A program made the translations under genes and the position numbers. The notes beneath the pieces were generated by a model that searched no databases, had not been told where the DNA came from, and was given only the letters and a program-made list of their open reading frames with translations. DNA of 64,000 nt, from NCBI GenBank assembly GCA_964370815.1, contig CAYJKQ010000004.1, positions 62,001-126,000 of the forward strand, in the 5' to 3' direction. Origin of the DNA: UBA12087 sp964370815. Lineage in GTDB: Bacteria > Chloroflexota > Anaerolineae > Anaerolineales > Villigracilaceae. Shown here in pieces: positions 34,727 through 44,405 of this stretch; position 1 is the stretch's first letter, and each line of letters opens with the position of its first letter.

Positions 34727-35479
34727 TTAATCCTTTTTCGCTGTATCGAGAGCTGCTGCCTCGTCCACCATCCAGACCAAAAGACCATCCTGTGGTTGAA
34801 TGCGTTGAGCCGGCCAGCGCAAAAGATCGGACTTGCCTTTAATAGAGGCAGCCAGGGCAGCTTTTTTGCCTGAGCCGCTGACCAAAAAAACCACCTGTCG
34901 AGATCGATTAAAAAGCAATGGTGTCAGACTGACACGATCTGCCAATTTACCCAAGGATATATTTTTCACAGCAATTGCTACAAATTTGTTACCTTGTTCC
35001 AATGATGATCCAGGAAAAAGAGAAGCGGTGTGACCATCCGTTCCCAGACCCAAAAGTACCCAGTCCAAATTTGGCCATTCCTGTCCTTCTGGTGCGAATT
35101 CTTTTAATTCTTTCTGGTATTTCATTGCAGCCTGATCTGGATCAAGTTCACCCTGGATGCGATGAATGTTGGAGGATGGGATGGATATATGTTTCAACCA
35201 AGCCTGCCAAGCCATACCATAATTGCTTTCCAGATCGTCTGACGGTACACAACGCTCATCCCCCCAGAAGAAATGGATATGCTCCCAGGGCAGATATTCA
35301 CGGTAGGGAGACGTCGCAAGGATCTCATAAAGGCAGAGCGGAGTTTCGCCTCCGCACAATGCCACCAGAAAGCGTCCACTCAGCCTGATGGCTTCTTCAG
35401 CAGCTTGTGCAAAATAAAGTGCAGCTGCCTGGCTGAGAGACTCGTAATCGGGGAAGATCAGGGTTCGAGATGCTGTCAT
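34727..35479 (-). CDS. pgl: 6-phosphogluconolactonase (DevB type)
   Basis: Hydrolyses 6-phosphogluconolactone, the product of Zwf. The 250-residue protein shows the NagB-like fold motifs LCGGETPLCLYE, FFWGDERCVP and LGLGTDGHTASLFPG. It is the first gene of a two-gene unit with zwf, three bases apart. No strong promoter is recognised in the 140 bases upstream. Confidence 0.95.
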   Translation of the reverse strand: MTASRTLIFPDYESLSQAAALYFAQAAEEAIRLSGRFLVALCGGETPLCLYEILATSPYREYLPWEHIHFFWGDERCVPSDDLESNYGMAWQAWLKHISIPSSNIHRIQGELDPDQAAMKYQKELKEFAPEGQEWPNLDWVLLGLGTDGHTASLFPGSSLEQGNKFVAIAVKNISLGKLADRVSLTPLLFNRSRQVVFLVSGSGKKAALAASIKGKSDLLRWPAQRIQPQDGLLVWMVDEAAALDTAKKD

Positions 35480-35620
35480 TCGTGTGAGCTCACTGAATCC
35501 ATATTGAGATCAATTTGAGATTAACAAAAACTATTCGTTTGTCAGTTAGTTTCTCAACCTTGCTGTAATAAGTCAATTGGCAAGTAAAATTGCTCCGTAT
35601 AATTTAATAACCAAATAGAT

Positions 35621-37399
35621 TTAATTTCCCAGCCGGCCTCTCTCTTCATCAACCAGTTTTTCTTCCAGTTTTTTAAACAAAGCTGCCGGTTGACGTAGTC
35701 GTGTGCCAGGTTCCAGATCACCAGGTTTCCACTGCAGACCCACAACCCCGCGGTATTTTAATACTTCATGCACACCAAGCGCATCCTCCACGTTCTCGAT
35801 ATATTGCTCTCCAAACAGGGGGGCAGAATATCCCAGGTAAGTGTGAAGCTTTTCTGAGCTGAAAGGGAGAAAAGGAGCGAACATGATCTTGAGAGCATCA
35901 ATTGCTTTTAAAGCGGTGAATACCGATTTTGCAGCCAGATCTTTATCTGTCTTGATCTCAAACCAAGGCGCACAAACATCCAAGTATTTATTAACCTCAC
36001 TGGCCAGTCGTAATGTTTCTTGAAGTGCCGCACGTAGATGGATTGCGTCCAATTCCCTCCCCACGCTTTCAAATCCAGCATCAATGGTTGTTAATAATTC
36101 TTTATCCACAAGGCGCTGTTCCCCGGGATCTGGCACTACTTCATCCCAATGTTTATATGCAAAGGAAAGCACCCGGTTAGCCAGATTGCCCCAATTCGCG
36201 ACAAGTTCATTGTTATTGCGAGCCACGAACTCTGACCAATCCCAATCACTGTCTTTGTTTTCAGGCATATTGACAGTCAAGTAATAACGTAAGGCATCAG
36301 CGTCATATCGATTGATGGCGTCCAGACACCAGACAGCCCAGTTGCGCGAGCCACTTATCTTTTTTCCTTCCAGATTCATGAATTGATTGGCAGGAATATC
36401 ATATGGCAGCGAAAGTTCTTTAATTTCTTCTGCAAATAACTTAAGGAACTGTCCACCTACTCCCATTAACTGAGCCGGCCAAAGGGATGTGTGAAAAAAG
36501 ATGTTATCCTTACCAATAAAATAGAATTGGCGTACATCCGGGTTAAGCCACCAATTCCGCCACGATTCTTTATCCTCCCCCAATTGGCTCCACTCAATGG
36601 CTGCAGACAAATAGCCAATAACTGCTTCAAACCAAACATACAAGCATTTGTCATCCCAACCTTCCACTGGAACTGGAATGCCCCAATCCAAGTCACGCGT
36701 GATCGGTCTGGGTAATAATCCTTCAGACTCTATCTTTCCAAGGGATTCACCTAATACCGTATCTCGCATATGGGGAGCACGAGCACGCAAAAATTCTTTC
36801 ACTTTTGGTTCCAGTTTAGAGAGGTCAAGGTAGAAATGTTCTGTCTCGCGCAATTCAAGCGCTCCATCTCCAGTTTTTGCACGTGGATCTAATATCTTTT
36901 CAGGCTCAAGTACATTTCCGCATTTATCACACTGATCTGAGCGGGCATTGGTATCCCCACAGATATAACAGGTGCCTTCCACATATCTGTCTGGCAAAAA
37001 TTTGTTGGCACCTGGCGAATACCATTGCATGGATTTTTTCTTGAACATAAAACCATTTTCTTTGAGAGCAAGAAAAATGAATTGGGAAACTTTGAAATGA
37101 TTCTCGGTATGTGTTGAAGTGAAAAGATCGTAAGTAATACCGTAATTTTTAAAAACTTCCAGAAAAGATCCATGGAATTTTTTATAGACCTCTTCAACAG
37201 GTTTACCCTCCGCATCCGCCCTAAGGCTTACGGGAGTTCCGTGTGAATCTGTACCGGAAACCATGAGAACATGATTTCCTTTTAAACGATGGTAGCGAGC
37301 TACAATGTCCCCAGGTAGATGAGAGCCAGTCAGATTTCCGACATGGATCTCGGCATTTGCATATGGCCAGGCTATTGCTATCAAAATATTTTCAGGCAT
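35621..37399 (-). CDS. metG: Methionyl-tRNA synthetase
   Basis: Charges tRNA-Met. The class I motifs are present: HVGN in NAEIHVGNLTGS and KISGS in LEGKKISGSRN. A zinc knuckle CYICGDTNARSDQCDKCG marks the zinc-binding connective peptide. The protein ends at about 590 residues without the C-terminal EMAP-like dimerisation domain found in many bacterial enzymes. The ATG at 37399 is chosen over GTG at 37405; both sit after GAGAG. Confidence 0.96.
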   Translation of the reverse strand: MPENILIAIAWPYANAEIHVGNLTGSHLPGDIVARYHRLKGNHVLMVSGTDSHGTPVSLRADAEGKPVEEVYKKFHGSFLEVFKNYGITYDLFTSTHTENHFKVSQFIFLALKENGFMFKKKSMQWYSPGANKFLPDRYVEGTCYICGDTNARSDQCDKCGNVLEPEKILDPRAKTGDGALELRETEHFYLDLSKLEPKVKEFLRARAPHMRDTVLGESLGKIESEGLLPRPITRDLDWGIPVPVEGWDDKCLYVWFEAVIGYLSAAIEWSQLGEDKESWRNWWLNPDVRQFYFIGKDNIFFHTSLWPAQLMGVGGQFLKLFAEEIKELSLPYDIPANQFMNLEGKKISGSRNWAVWCLDAINRYDADALRYYLTVNMPENKDSDWDWSEFVARNNNELVANWGNLANRVLSFAYKHWDEVVPDPGEQRLVDKELLTTIDAGFESVGRELDAIHLRAALQETLRLASEVNKYLDVCAPWFEIKTDKDLAAKSVFTALKAIDALKIMFAPFLPFSSEKLHTYLGYSAPLFGEQYIENVEDALGVHEVLKYRGVVGLQWKPGDLEPGTRLRQPAALFKKLEEKLVDEERGRLGN

Positions 37400-37456
37400 A
37401 ATCACTCTCTATTGGAACAGATATTAGCACGAATAATAACATATATTAAAGGAAGG

Positions 37457-37476
37457 CTGTCCAAATTACTGGACAG
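37457..37476 (-). terminator. Hairpin between rpoD and metG
   Basis: CTGTCCA/TGGACAG with a six-base loop, about 80 bases downstream of the rpoD stop. The T content after it on the minus strand is modest. It may be the rpoD terminator or part of the metG leader; no T-box features are visible. Confidence 0.45.
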
Positions 37477-37557
37477 GATCCAAGGATATTAGAGAACTTA
37501 TTTTCGTTAAGACACTGGGATGACTTGACGATGGCTGGAAATGGGAAAAATAATGGA

Positions 37558-38736
37558 TTATAGATAATCCTTCAACTGTCTGGAGCGGCGTGGGTGCCTT
37601 AACCTTCGTAAAGCTTTTCCTTCGATCTGTCGAATACGCTCTCTTGTTAACCCGAACTTTTCACCCACCTCTTCCAAAGTATAGGCTTTATCGTTATCCA
37701 ATCCAAAACGCAAACGCAGTACACGGGCTTCACGTGGTGATAATGTTCCCAACACTTCTTCAATTTTTTCCTTCAAAAGAGACTGATAGGCAGACTGTAT
37801 TGGTGAAGGGTTATTTTCATCTTCAATAAGCATTCCCAGATCAGTATCTTCATTATCTCCTATCGGGCTGTCTAATGATAATGGCAACATGGAAACCTTT
37901 AGAATCCAATTTACTTTCTTTACATCCAAACCCGTCTTTTCTGCCAGTTCTTCCGGTTTTGGTACACGCCCCAGAGCCTGTTCAAGTTCATGTGTAGATT
38001 TATAGATCTGTCGAATCCGGTCGGTCATATGAACCGGCACCCTGATGGTACGAGCCTGATCTGAAATTGAGCGTGTGATAGACTGCCTGATCCACCAAGT
38101 TGCATAAGTTGAGAACCGAAATCCCCGATGGACATCATATTTCTCAACTGCTTTCATTAAACCCAGATTGCCTTCCTGTATAAGATCCAGGAACGGGATG
38201 GCGTGTCCCATGTAGCGTTTGGCGATACTGACTACCAAACGGGTGTTGGCTTTGATAATGTGGTCACGTGCCAAAATTCCATCCTGTACCAGGGATTCAA
38301 GACGAGTATGTTCTCTTGATCGCTTCACTCCGGAGAGGCAATCGAGCTCTTTCTTCGCTACTTTACCCGCCTCTATTCGTAATGCCAGGTCTAATTCTTC
38401 TTCCAATTTCAGAAGAGGAACACGCGACATTTCTTTAAGATAAAGACCTATCGTATCTTCTGATGAAATAGCGTAATAATCAGGCTCTGACCAATGACCT
38501 GGTTCATTATCGTGATCATCATCGTTATAAGTTTGTTCTTCAGATTCTACATCCAGGATCTCAACCCCCCGGTTACGTAAAGCCAGCATAATTACGCTGA
38601 TCCGTTCTGATTCCTGATTTGCATCAGGATATACTTCAATCAAATCTTCTGTCGTCAAATAACCTTTTATGGATGCTTTTTCCAGTAATAAATTCAAAAC
38701 TTCTATACCGCGCTTGTGATGTTTTGGATACGTCAC
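37558..38736 (-). CDS. rpoD: Principal RNA polymerase sigma factor (RpoD/SigA)
   Basis: The 392-residue protein has an N-terminal region 1.1-like helical domain, a short acidic linker (YNDDDHDNE), region 1.2 (DTIGLYLKEM), region 2 (RLVVSIAKRYMGHAIPFLDL, ATWWIRQSI), region 3 and region 4 with the terminal GLTRERIRQIEGKALRRLR. This architecture and the consensus promoters in the window indicate a housekeeping sigma. The start is GTG at 38736, with GGAG eight bases before it. It follows the DUF177 gene by 31 bases, under the shared promoter at 39324-39352. Confidence 0.95.
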   Translation of the reverse strand: MTYPKHHKRGIEVLNLLLEKASIKGYLTTEDLIEVYPDANQESERISVIMLALRNRGVEILDVESEEQTYNDDDHDNEPGHWSEPDYYAISSEDTIGLYLKEMSRVPLLKLEEELDLALRIEAGKVAKKELDCLSGVKRSREHTRLESLVQDGILARDHIIKANTRLVVSIAKRYMGHAIPFLDLIQEGNLGLMKAVEKYDVHRGFRFSTYATWWIRQSITRSISDQARTIRVPVHMTDRIRQIYKSTHELEQALGRVPKPEELAEKTGLDVKKVNWILKVSMLPLSLDSPIGDNEDTDLGMLIEDENNPSPIQSAYQSLLKEKIEEVLGTLSPREARVLRLRFGLDNDKAYTLEEVGEKFGLTRERIRQIEGKALRRLRHPRRSRQLKDYL

Positions 38737-38767
38737 TGGTTAGTCTCCATATGATTTGCCAATATTA

Positions 38768-39289
38768 TTACTCAACTGGTCCCTTAAAATAAGATTTCAA
38801 AATGGAAAAGGGTGATTCAATATCCATTTGGGAATGCCCGCAGTCCTTTTCGTTTAAATTCTGTCCACATTCCCTACACAAACCTTTACAATTGACTTTA
38901 CAGATAGGGCTAATAGGTATCTCTAAAATTACATATTCCCGGAAAATTGGTTCAAGATCAATATAACCGCTTTCCGGGACCATTAATCCTGATTCGGAAA
39001 TGGACCGATCATCAAATGCATATAATTCACCAAAACTTGTTTTCAACTGATGGTCAGTCGAATCCAGGCATCGGACACATTCCAAAACAAGGCTACCCTG
39101 GATTTCCGCCTGAAGATAAAGCCCCTGTGGAGTGCGGCTGAAATTTGCTGTTCCAACAAAACTGTTCAGACTTAAATCTTCCCCCAATTGTAAATTTGGA
39201 TATTCAAAATAGAAATCACGGTTGGTTCCAATCGGTTGACCGATTAAAAAACCGATATTGAGTCGAAGAAGATGATGAGGAGTATTCAC
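38768..39289 (-). CDS. YceD/DUF177 family protein
   Basis: DUF177 proteins are linked to 23S rRNA or L32 metabolism and are usually encoded just before rpmF. The 173-residue product has the conserved central LECVRCLD segment and a C-terminal cysteine cluster CKVNCKGLCRECGQN that probably binds zinc. Here the next gene is the sigma factor, not rpmF. The start is GTG at 39289, about 28 bases after the predicted transcription start and without a clear ribosome site. Confidence 0.88.
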   Translation of the reverse strand: MNTPHHLLRLNIGFLIGQPIGTNRDFYFEYPNLQLGEDLSLNSFVGTANFSRTPQGLYLQAEIQGSLVLECVRCLDSTDHQLKTSFGELYAFDDRSISESGLMVPESGYIDLEPIFREYVILEIPISPICKVNCKGLCRECGQNLNEKDCGHSQMDIESPFSILKSYFKGPVE

Positions 39290-39323
39290 ATTTTTTGGAT
39301 AATTTATGGATGAAGATGATCCT

Positions 39324-39352
39324 ATTTTAACATAGCGATAACTCTAAGTCAA
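39324..39352 (-). promoter_or_regulatory. Sigma-70 promoter of the DUF177-rpoD operon
   Basis: Minus strand TTGACT, 17 bases, TAAAAT. Transcription should start near 39317. The housekeeping sigma gene therefore appears to be read from a promoter of its own class. Confidence 0.8.
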
Positions 39353-39386
39353 TAATTTTTATAAAAGTTTCGTATATCCTTAAATA

Positions 39387-40034
39387 TTAATGTGGAGGTC
39401 GCAGGTCCAACTCTTCCTTGCCTCCCAACCTTTCCTTGATATGCTCGACCACAATTTCGAGAGCCTGGGATTGATGTACATAATCCAAATCATCAGTATG
39501 GATGGTTAATACAGGGCAAAGATCAAAGGCATTCAACCATTCATCGTAGAATGTGTCCAATAATGATAGATAATCAGTAGTAATCCCAGTTTCCATATTT
39601 CGTGCCCGTCGACGAATTCGATCCATTAGAACATCTGCCGGGCATTTCAAGTAGATCAACAAATTGGGTGGAGGTAAACTACCAACTACCAAGTCGTAAA
39701 GGTGGCGATATGACAGGTAATCCCGCTCCGATAAATTGCCCATGTGGTGGAGGGCACGTGCGAAAATATATGCATCCTCATAAATACTCCGGTCAAGGAT
39801 GGAAGAACGTGGGTCATTGGCTGCATCCAGATATTGTTCTGCGCGATGCCCCAGAAAGAATATCTGAAGGTGGAATGACCATGAGCGCATATCTGTGTAG
39901 AAATCCGGCAAGTATGGATTATCCGCAACAGACTCGAATCCTGTCCACCATCCAAGCCGTGAGCCAATTCGTTCGGTGAGCGAGGTTTTGCCAACACCAA
40001 TATTACCTGCCACAACGACCAATTTTTTACTCAT
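39387..40034 (-). CDS. Deoxynucleoside kinase (dGK/dAK family)
   Basis: Phosphorylates deoxynucleosides for salvage. The 215-residue protein has the P-loop GNIGVGKTSL at 10-19 and the family motif DRSIYEDAYIFA, whose DRS acts in substrate handling. It lies downstream of degV and the nrdJ-nrdR genes on the same strand, so de novo and salvage dNTP genes are neighbours. The base specificity is not predictable. Confidence 0.92.
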   Translation of the reverse strand: MSKKLVVVAGNIGVGKTSLTERIGSRLGWWTGFESVADNPYLPDFYTDMRSWSFHLQIFFLGHRAEQYLDAANDPRSSILDRSIYEDAYIFARALHHMGNLSERDYLSYRHLYDLVVGSLPPPNLLIYLKCPADVLMDRIRRRARNMETGITTDYLSLLDTFYDEWLNAFDLCPVLTIHTDDLDYVHQSQALEIVVEHIKERLGGKEELDLRPPH

Positions 40035-40079
40035 TTTGCTTCCATCATTAATGGTTTTTTCATTTTATTCAATCTTATT

Positions 40080-40937
40080 TTAATATTCCACAGGGTAAAA
40101 GGAGATACCCACAGTACCAGGACCTACATGCGTCCCTACTACAGGGCTTACTCCGGCGCGTCCCAACTGGATTGGATTAAACCTGTCACGCAGCAACTCT
40201 ACAACCTGGTCAGCTTCTGCACCAGCATCCACATCCATCACCATGGCTTCAACCATTTGGTTACCACCCAAGCGCTCTTCGACGATATCCAATAATTTTT
40301 CGAGCGCTTTCTTTTTCGATCGAGCCTGGTTGAGAGGTTTTATTTGCCCTTCTTGGAAATGGAGTATTGGTTTAATGTTAAGTGCGGTTCCCATTAAATG
40401 CTTACCTCCACTGATGCGCCCTCCTTTGAAAAGGTATTCCAATGTGTCCACTGCAAAAAGTGTATACACACTTTCCCGCATTTGTTCAGCCAGAGCTACA
40501 ATTTCATCAACAGATCTACCTTCCTTTGCAGCTCGTCCAGCAGCCATCACGATCAAACCCAAGCCCATTGCGCAAGTCAGCGTATCTACGACATGAATAT
40601 CCAAACCAGAAAGTTCTTCTGCTGCTGTTCTTGCGCTGGCAATGGTTCCACTTATCCTGGATGAAACCAGAACAGCAATGATTGAATCGGCATCCTTTGC
40701 AATCGTTTGGAATAAAGTTTTAAATTCCTGAGAGGAAGGTTGTGATGAGGTTGGAAGAGTTTTCGAAGTTCTCAGCCTCTGATAAAACTCTTCAGGCTGG
40801 ATGTCGATCCCATCCTTTAGACTCTGTCCATCCCAAATCAACCAGAGAGGAATAACTACAATGTTAAGTTGTCTCTGGATCTCGGCAGGGATATGAGCCG
40901 AACTATCCGTTAGGATGACGATCTTCTTGGGTGACAT
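40080..40937 (-). CDS. DegV family fatty-acid-binding protein
   Basis: DegV/FakB proteins bind a fatty acid and present it to the kinase FakA. The 285-residue product shows the family start IVILTDSSAHIP, the TSQPSSQEF loop near residue 62 with the serine that contacts the carboxylate, and the C-terminal GTHVGPGTVGISFY. No fakA-like gene is in the window. GGAGGTGG precedes the ATG. Confidence 0.93.
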   Translation of the reverse strand: MSPKKIVILTDSSAHIPAEIQRQLNIVVIPLWLIWDGQSLKDGIDIQPEEFYQRLRTSKTLPTSSQPSSQEFKTLFQTIAKDADSIIAVLVSSRISGTIASARTAAEELSGLDIHVVDTLTCAMGLGLIVMAAGRAAKEGRSVDEIVALAEQMRESVYTLFAVDTLEYLFKGGRISGGKHLMGTALNIKPILHFQEGQIKPLNQARSKKKALEKLLDIVEERLGGNQMVEAMVMDVDAGAEADQVVELLRDRFNPIQLGRAGVSPVVGTHVGPGTVGISFYPVEY

Positions 40938-40981
40938 TCCACCTCCAGTTGTGAATTATCGTTCCATGAGGTCGATCACTA

Positions 40982-43603
40982 TTAGCACTCACTGAAACCA
41001 CAGGTATAACATTTACGGCAACCTTCCTCACTGACCATGGTAGCCTCACCACACTCAGGGCATAAGTCACCCATCCCAGGCGAAGGGAAATTCAAATCCA
41101 ATTCAGTTTGTGATTCTCCAAAAAAGCCATTTCCTGAGATCTTCTTTTTTTCCATTATTGAAGGATCGGTTTCGCCATTCAAATACTCATTTAGAACCTG
41201 ACCAACACCATCCGGAAGGGACCTCACCCTGTGTGGTCCAAAACCCAATGATCGACCACCTCCGATCCCGCCAAGTTGATTGACGATCTCTGTTAATCTA
41301 TCACGTGGAGGAATCGGGGAGGCTAACCGGAGGATATAAGAAATAAGGCGACCAATCGCTTCTGAAACAGCAGCAGTTTCAGATCCAGCTTTGGCAGTAT
41401 TAATGAAAACCTCAAATGGATGGTTCCCTCCATTTTGGTTGATCGTAACAAAGGCTTTGCCTAAAGGAGTCTCCACACTGAAAGTTCGACCAATCAGTTC
41501 ACGAGGGCGAGGTTTTTTTGTGGCATGCCAACCTGCCAATTGAGCTGCAATCTCATCTTTGGATATATCGTGAGCGGGATCGAACTCTGATTCAAGATTA
41601 AAGTTTTGTATAAACGGTATGTTTTCCTTCTTTTGAGCGGTTGCCCTGGTTTCCAAGACCACTTTCTCGCGGGAACCGGTGATATAAACCGTTATTCCCT
41701 TACAACCCAGCTCCCATGCCAGCATATATACATTGGCAACATCTTCTACTGTCGCATTTTCAGAAAAGTTTACAGTTTTGGATAAGGAATTATCCACGAA
41801 CGCTTGCAAAGCAGCTTGCATACGTACATGTTCCTCAGCGGTAATATCCGCAGAAACCACAAATGTTTTACGTATGGATTCGGGAACTTTTAGAATTTCC
41901 TGGCAGGAACCATGCTGCATCACGTCCTCAATAATTGCCTGCCTGGTTTCAGGATCTATACCGGCTCCTGCCAGCGCTTGTTCGAAGCGAGGGCTGGCAT
42001 AGGTCAACTGCAGATCCTTTCCGTTATCGTTAACATGTCGTATATAAGCCAGGGCAAAAACCGGTTCACAACCGTAACCTTCACAGCCTGCCACTGTAGC
42101 GATCGTTCCAGTGGGGGCAACTGTTGTCTGGGCAGCATTGCGTATTCCATGTTTCTTCAAGCCCTTGATGATCTCATCCCAATCCAATACCGGCCGCCCC
42201 CATTCGTCCTGAGTGGGAACTATGGATTGAGGTGGCTGCCAGGATAAATCATCTGGATCGTAGATACTACCTTGAATTGCCGGAAAAGGTCCACGGTCTT
42301 CAGCCAATTCAATGCTTGTTTTCATGGCATGATAACGAACAAACTCCATGATCTGACCGCCAAAACTCTGCCCAATTTCTGAGCCATAGCGTGTTCCGGT
42401 ATGATACATAAGATCTGCGAGACCCATAATTCCCAAACCGATACGACGGGCGCGAAGAGCAGCTTCTTTAAGTTGTGGAACAGCTGGCACATATGCGTTT
42501 GCCTCGACAACATTGTCCAGAAATCGAACCGAAAGCTCAACGCTCTGACGCAATGCTTCCCAATCTACGGATCCATTCGATGAACAATGTTCCGCCAAGT
42601 TTACAGATCCCAGGCAACAATTCTCATATGGTCCCAACCACTGCTCGCCACAAGGGTTGGTAGCTTCAAGTGGATATAAATGGGGAACAGGGTTGGAGCG
42701 GTTGGCAGCATCCAGAAAGAGAACACCCGGCTCACCATTATAATGAGCTTGTTGAACTATTTTGTTAAACAGATCACGGGCACGGACTTTCTTGTATACA
42801 TGCAAAGGAATTCCTAATTTTTCAGCCTGCTCTGGGGTCCCGCTAAATCCACGGTACCCAGGTGATCCAACATCCGGGAAGCTCAACTCCCAATCGGCAT
42901 CTGCCTTGACAGCTTTCATGAAGGCATCGGTAATTCCGATCGATATATTAAAATTCGTGATCGCATTTTCATCGGTCTTGCAAGTGATAAAATCATCTAC
43001 ATCCGGGTGGTCAATGCGTAACACACCCATATTTGCACCGCGTCGGGTCCCCCCTTGAGCAACTTCACCGAAGGCATGATCATAAACACTGAGAAAACCA
43101 ACCGGACCTGTTGCCTGACCGGCTGAAGTTTTTACATGGGAGCCCTTCGGGCGAAGGCGGGAAAAAGAAAATCCATTCCCCCCGCCGGTTTGTTGTATGA
43201 GTGCAGCATCACGCAAGGTTTGAAAGATACCAGCCTGATCCCGTCCCATATCATCTGTTATCGGGAGTACAAAACAAGCTGCCAATTGCCCCAGGGGTGT
43301 GCCTGCACCTGTGAAGGTTGGAGAATTGGGAAAAAATTTTTTACTTGTTAAAAGATTATAGAATTTTTTGGCGTGGGTCATCACATCATTCCCCCACATT
43401 TTTTCAACCCGGGCAACATGGTAGGCTACCCGCCAAAACATTTCTTCTGGGGATTCCACTGGAGCACCGTCACTGCCATGGCGGACATATCGACGAATCA
43501 ATACCTGGCGGGCATTTTCTGTCAATTCAACAGAAGGCAAATCATCCGGTAGATGGGGAGTAGAATATAAACCTTCCTTAACAGAAGCAACTTTAGTTAC
43601 CAT
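40982..43603 (-). CDS. nrdJ: Adenosylcobalamin-dependent ribonucleotide reductase (class II)
   Basis: Reduces ribonucleotides to deoxyribonucleotides with a B12 radical, with or without oxygen. The 873-residue protein carries NPCGEQWLGPYENCCLGSVN, with the active-site cysteines and radical site typical of class II, a TTVAPTGTIA segment, and a C-terminal cysteine-rich tail (CPECG ... CRKCYTCGFSEC) that re-reduces the active site or binds zinc. AGGGAGA precedes the ATG. It follows nrdR by 13 bases or so and should be in its operon. Confidence 0.96.
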   Translation of the reverse strand: MVTKVASVKEGLYSTPHLPDDLPSVELTENARQVLIRRYVRHGSDGAPVESPEEMFWRVAYHVARVEKMWGNDVMTHAKKFYNLLTSKKFFPNSPTFTGAGTPLGQLAACFVLPITDDMGRDQAGIFQTLRDAALIQQTGGGNGFSFSRLRPKGSHVKTSAGQATGPVGFLSVYDHAFGEVAQGGTRRGANMGVLRIDHPDVDDFITCKTDENAITNFNISIGITDAFMKAVKADADWELSFPDVGSPGYRGFSGTPEQAEKLGIPLHVYKKVRARDLFNKIVQQAHYNGEPGVLFLDAANRSNPVPHLYPLEATNPCGEQWLGPYENCCLGSVNLAEHCSSNGSVDWEALRQSVELSVRFLDNVVEANAYVPAVPQLKEAALRARRIGLGIMGLADLMYHTGTRYGSEIGQSFGGQIMEFVRYHAMKTSIELAEDRGPFPAIQGSIYDPDDLSWQPPQSIVPTQDEWGRPVLDWDEIIKGLKKHGIRNAAQTTVAPTGTIATVAGCEGYGCEPVFALAYIRHVNDNGKDLQLTYASPRFEQALAGAGIDPETRQAIIEDVMQHGSCQEILKVPESIRKTFVVSADITAEEHVRMQAALQAFVDNSLSKTVNFSENATVEDVANVYMLAWELGCKGITVYITGSREKVVLETRATAQKKENIPFIQNFNLESEFDPAHDISKDEIAAQLAGWHATKKPRPRELIGRTFSVETPLGKAFVTINQNGGNHPFEVFINTAKAGSETAAVSEAIGRLISYILRLASPIPPRDRLTEIVNQLGGIGGGRSLGFGPHRVRSLPDGVGQVLNEYLNGETDPSIMEKKKISGNGFFGESQTELDLNFPSPGMGDLCPECGEATMVSEEGCRKCYTCGFSEC

Positions 43604-43616
43604 TAAAAGATCTCCC

Positions 43617-44066
43617 TTATAGTTCTAATAGCTGATCAATTTCGCTTCGGAGGGATTGCAAGTCATCCAGGCGCAGGTACACGATCGCATAACGGATATA
43701 CGCGATCTGATCCAACTCCTTTAAATAATTCATGACCCGGTCACCCACAACACGTGAAGAAATTTCTGATTTCCCCATTTTTTGCAAGTCAGCTTCGACG
43801 GTACCAATAAGGCGTTCTATGTCCGCAGCAGAGACTGGACGCTTGGTACAAGAAATACGAACACCTCTTGCCAATTTTTCGCGCTCAAATTCTTCGCGGG
43901 AGCCATCCAATTTCACGATAAGAGGCGCTGCCATAATTGGCCTCTCCAGGCTGCTAAAACGCTGCCTGCACCCCAAACACTCCCGGCGGCGACGGATGCC
44001 ACCGTGACTATCGTGGGTGGTATCCAGTACTTTGGATTTTTTATTATGACAATATGGACACTGCAT
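43617..44066 (-). CDS. nrdR: Transcriptional repressor NrdR
   Basis: NrdR senses ATP/dATP and represses ribonucleotide reductase genes. The 149-residue protein begins with a zinc ribbon (CPYC ... CLGCRQRF) followed by an ATP-cone domain. The ATG at 44066 is chosen since GGAG lies before it; an in-frame TTG further upstream overlaps that site. It is the first gene before nrdJ, so it may control its own operon. Confidence 0.96.
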   Translation of the reverse strand: MQCPYCHNKKSKVLDTTHDSHGGIRRRRECLGCRQRFSSLERPIMAAPLIVKLDGSREEFEREKLARGVRISCTKRPVSAADIERLIGTVEADLQKMGKSEISSRVVGDRVMNYLKELDQIAYIRYAIVYLRLDDLQSLRSEIDQLLEL

Positions 44067-44405
44067 AATTATCTCCAATTATAGAACATTTGTAGCCGCC
44101 ATATATAACGATTACTTGGAAAACCCCCCTACATGTTGGGCAACTTTGGTTATTCTAACATGGTTGCAAAGTCAATACAAGAGGAATATGGCAGTATTTA
44201 CCTTAAAATAATAGATACTCAGTAATCATGGATAACCTTAATCGAATCAGAATAAACCAAAGCTTGACTAACGCCAGTAAAACCCTATAATCATATCCAT
44301 TCAGAAAAAATATTCAACACCACCTGATCACAAAGTATTTACAAGGAAGATTAATTTATCTCAGAGATCACATAGAACAGCTTCATTCACCATCAGGAGA
44401 CGAGC
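44067..44405. promoter_or_regulatory. Divergent control region of nrdR-nrdJ and the oligopeptidase
   Basis: No gene lies here. The minus strand carries TTGTAT, 17 bases, TAGAAT (44180-44152) for nrdR, giving a leader of about 80 bases. Within that leader GTTATATATGG (44099-44110) weakly resembles half of a NrdR box. The plus strand carries the oligopeptidase promoter at 44264-44291. Confidence 0.55.
44264..44291 (+). promoter_or_regulatory. Sigma-70 promoter of the prolyl oligopeptidase gene
   Basis: TTGACT, 16 bases, TATAAT. The start should be near 44298, with a leader of about 108 bases ending in AGGAG before the ATG. Confidence 0.75.

Noticed and set aside
37400..37557. T-box or other riboswitch upstream of metG
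   Set aside because: Only a simple hairpin is seen; no T-box sequence or specifier loop could be found.
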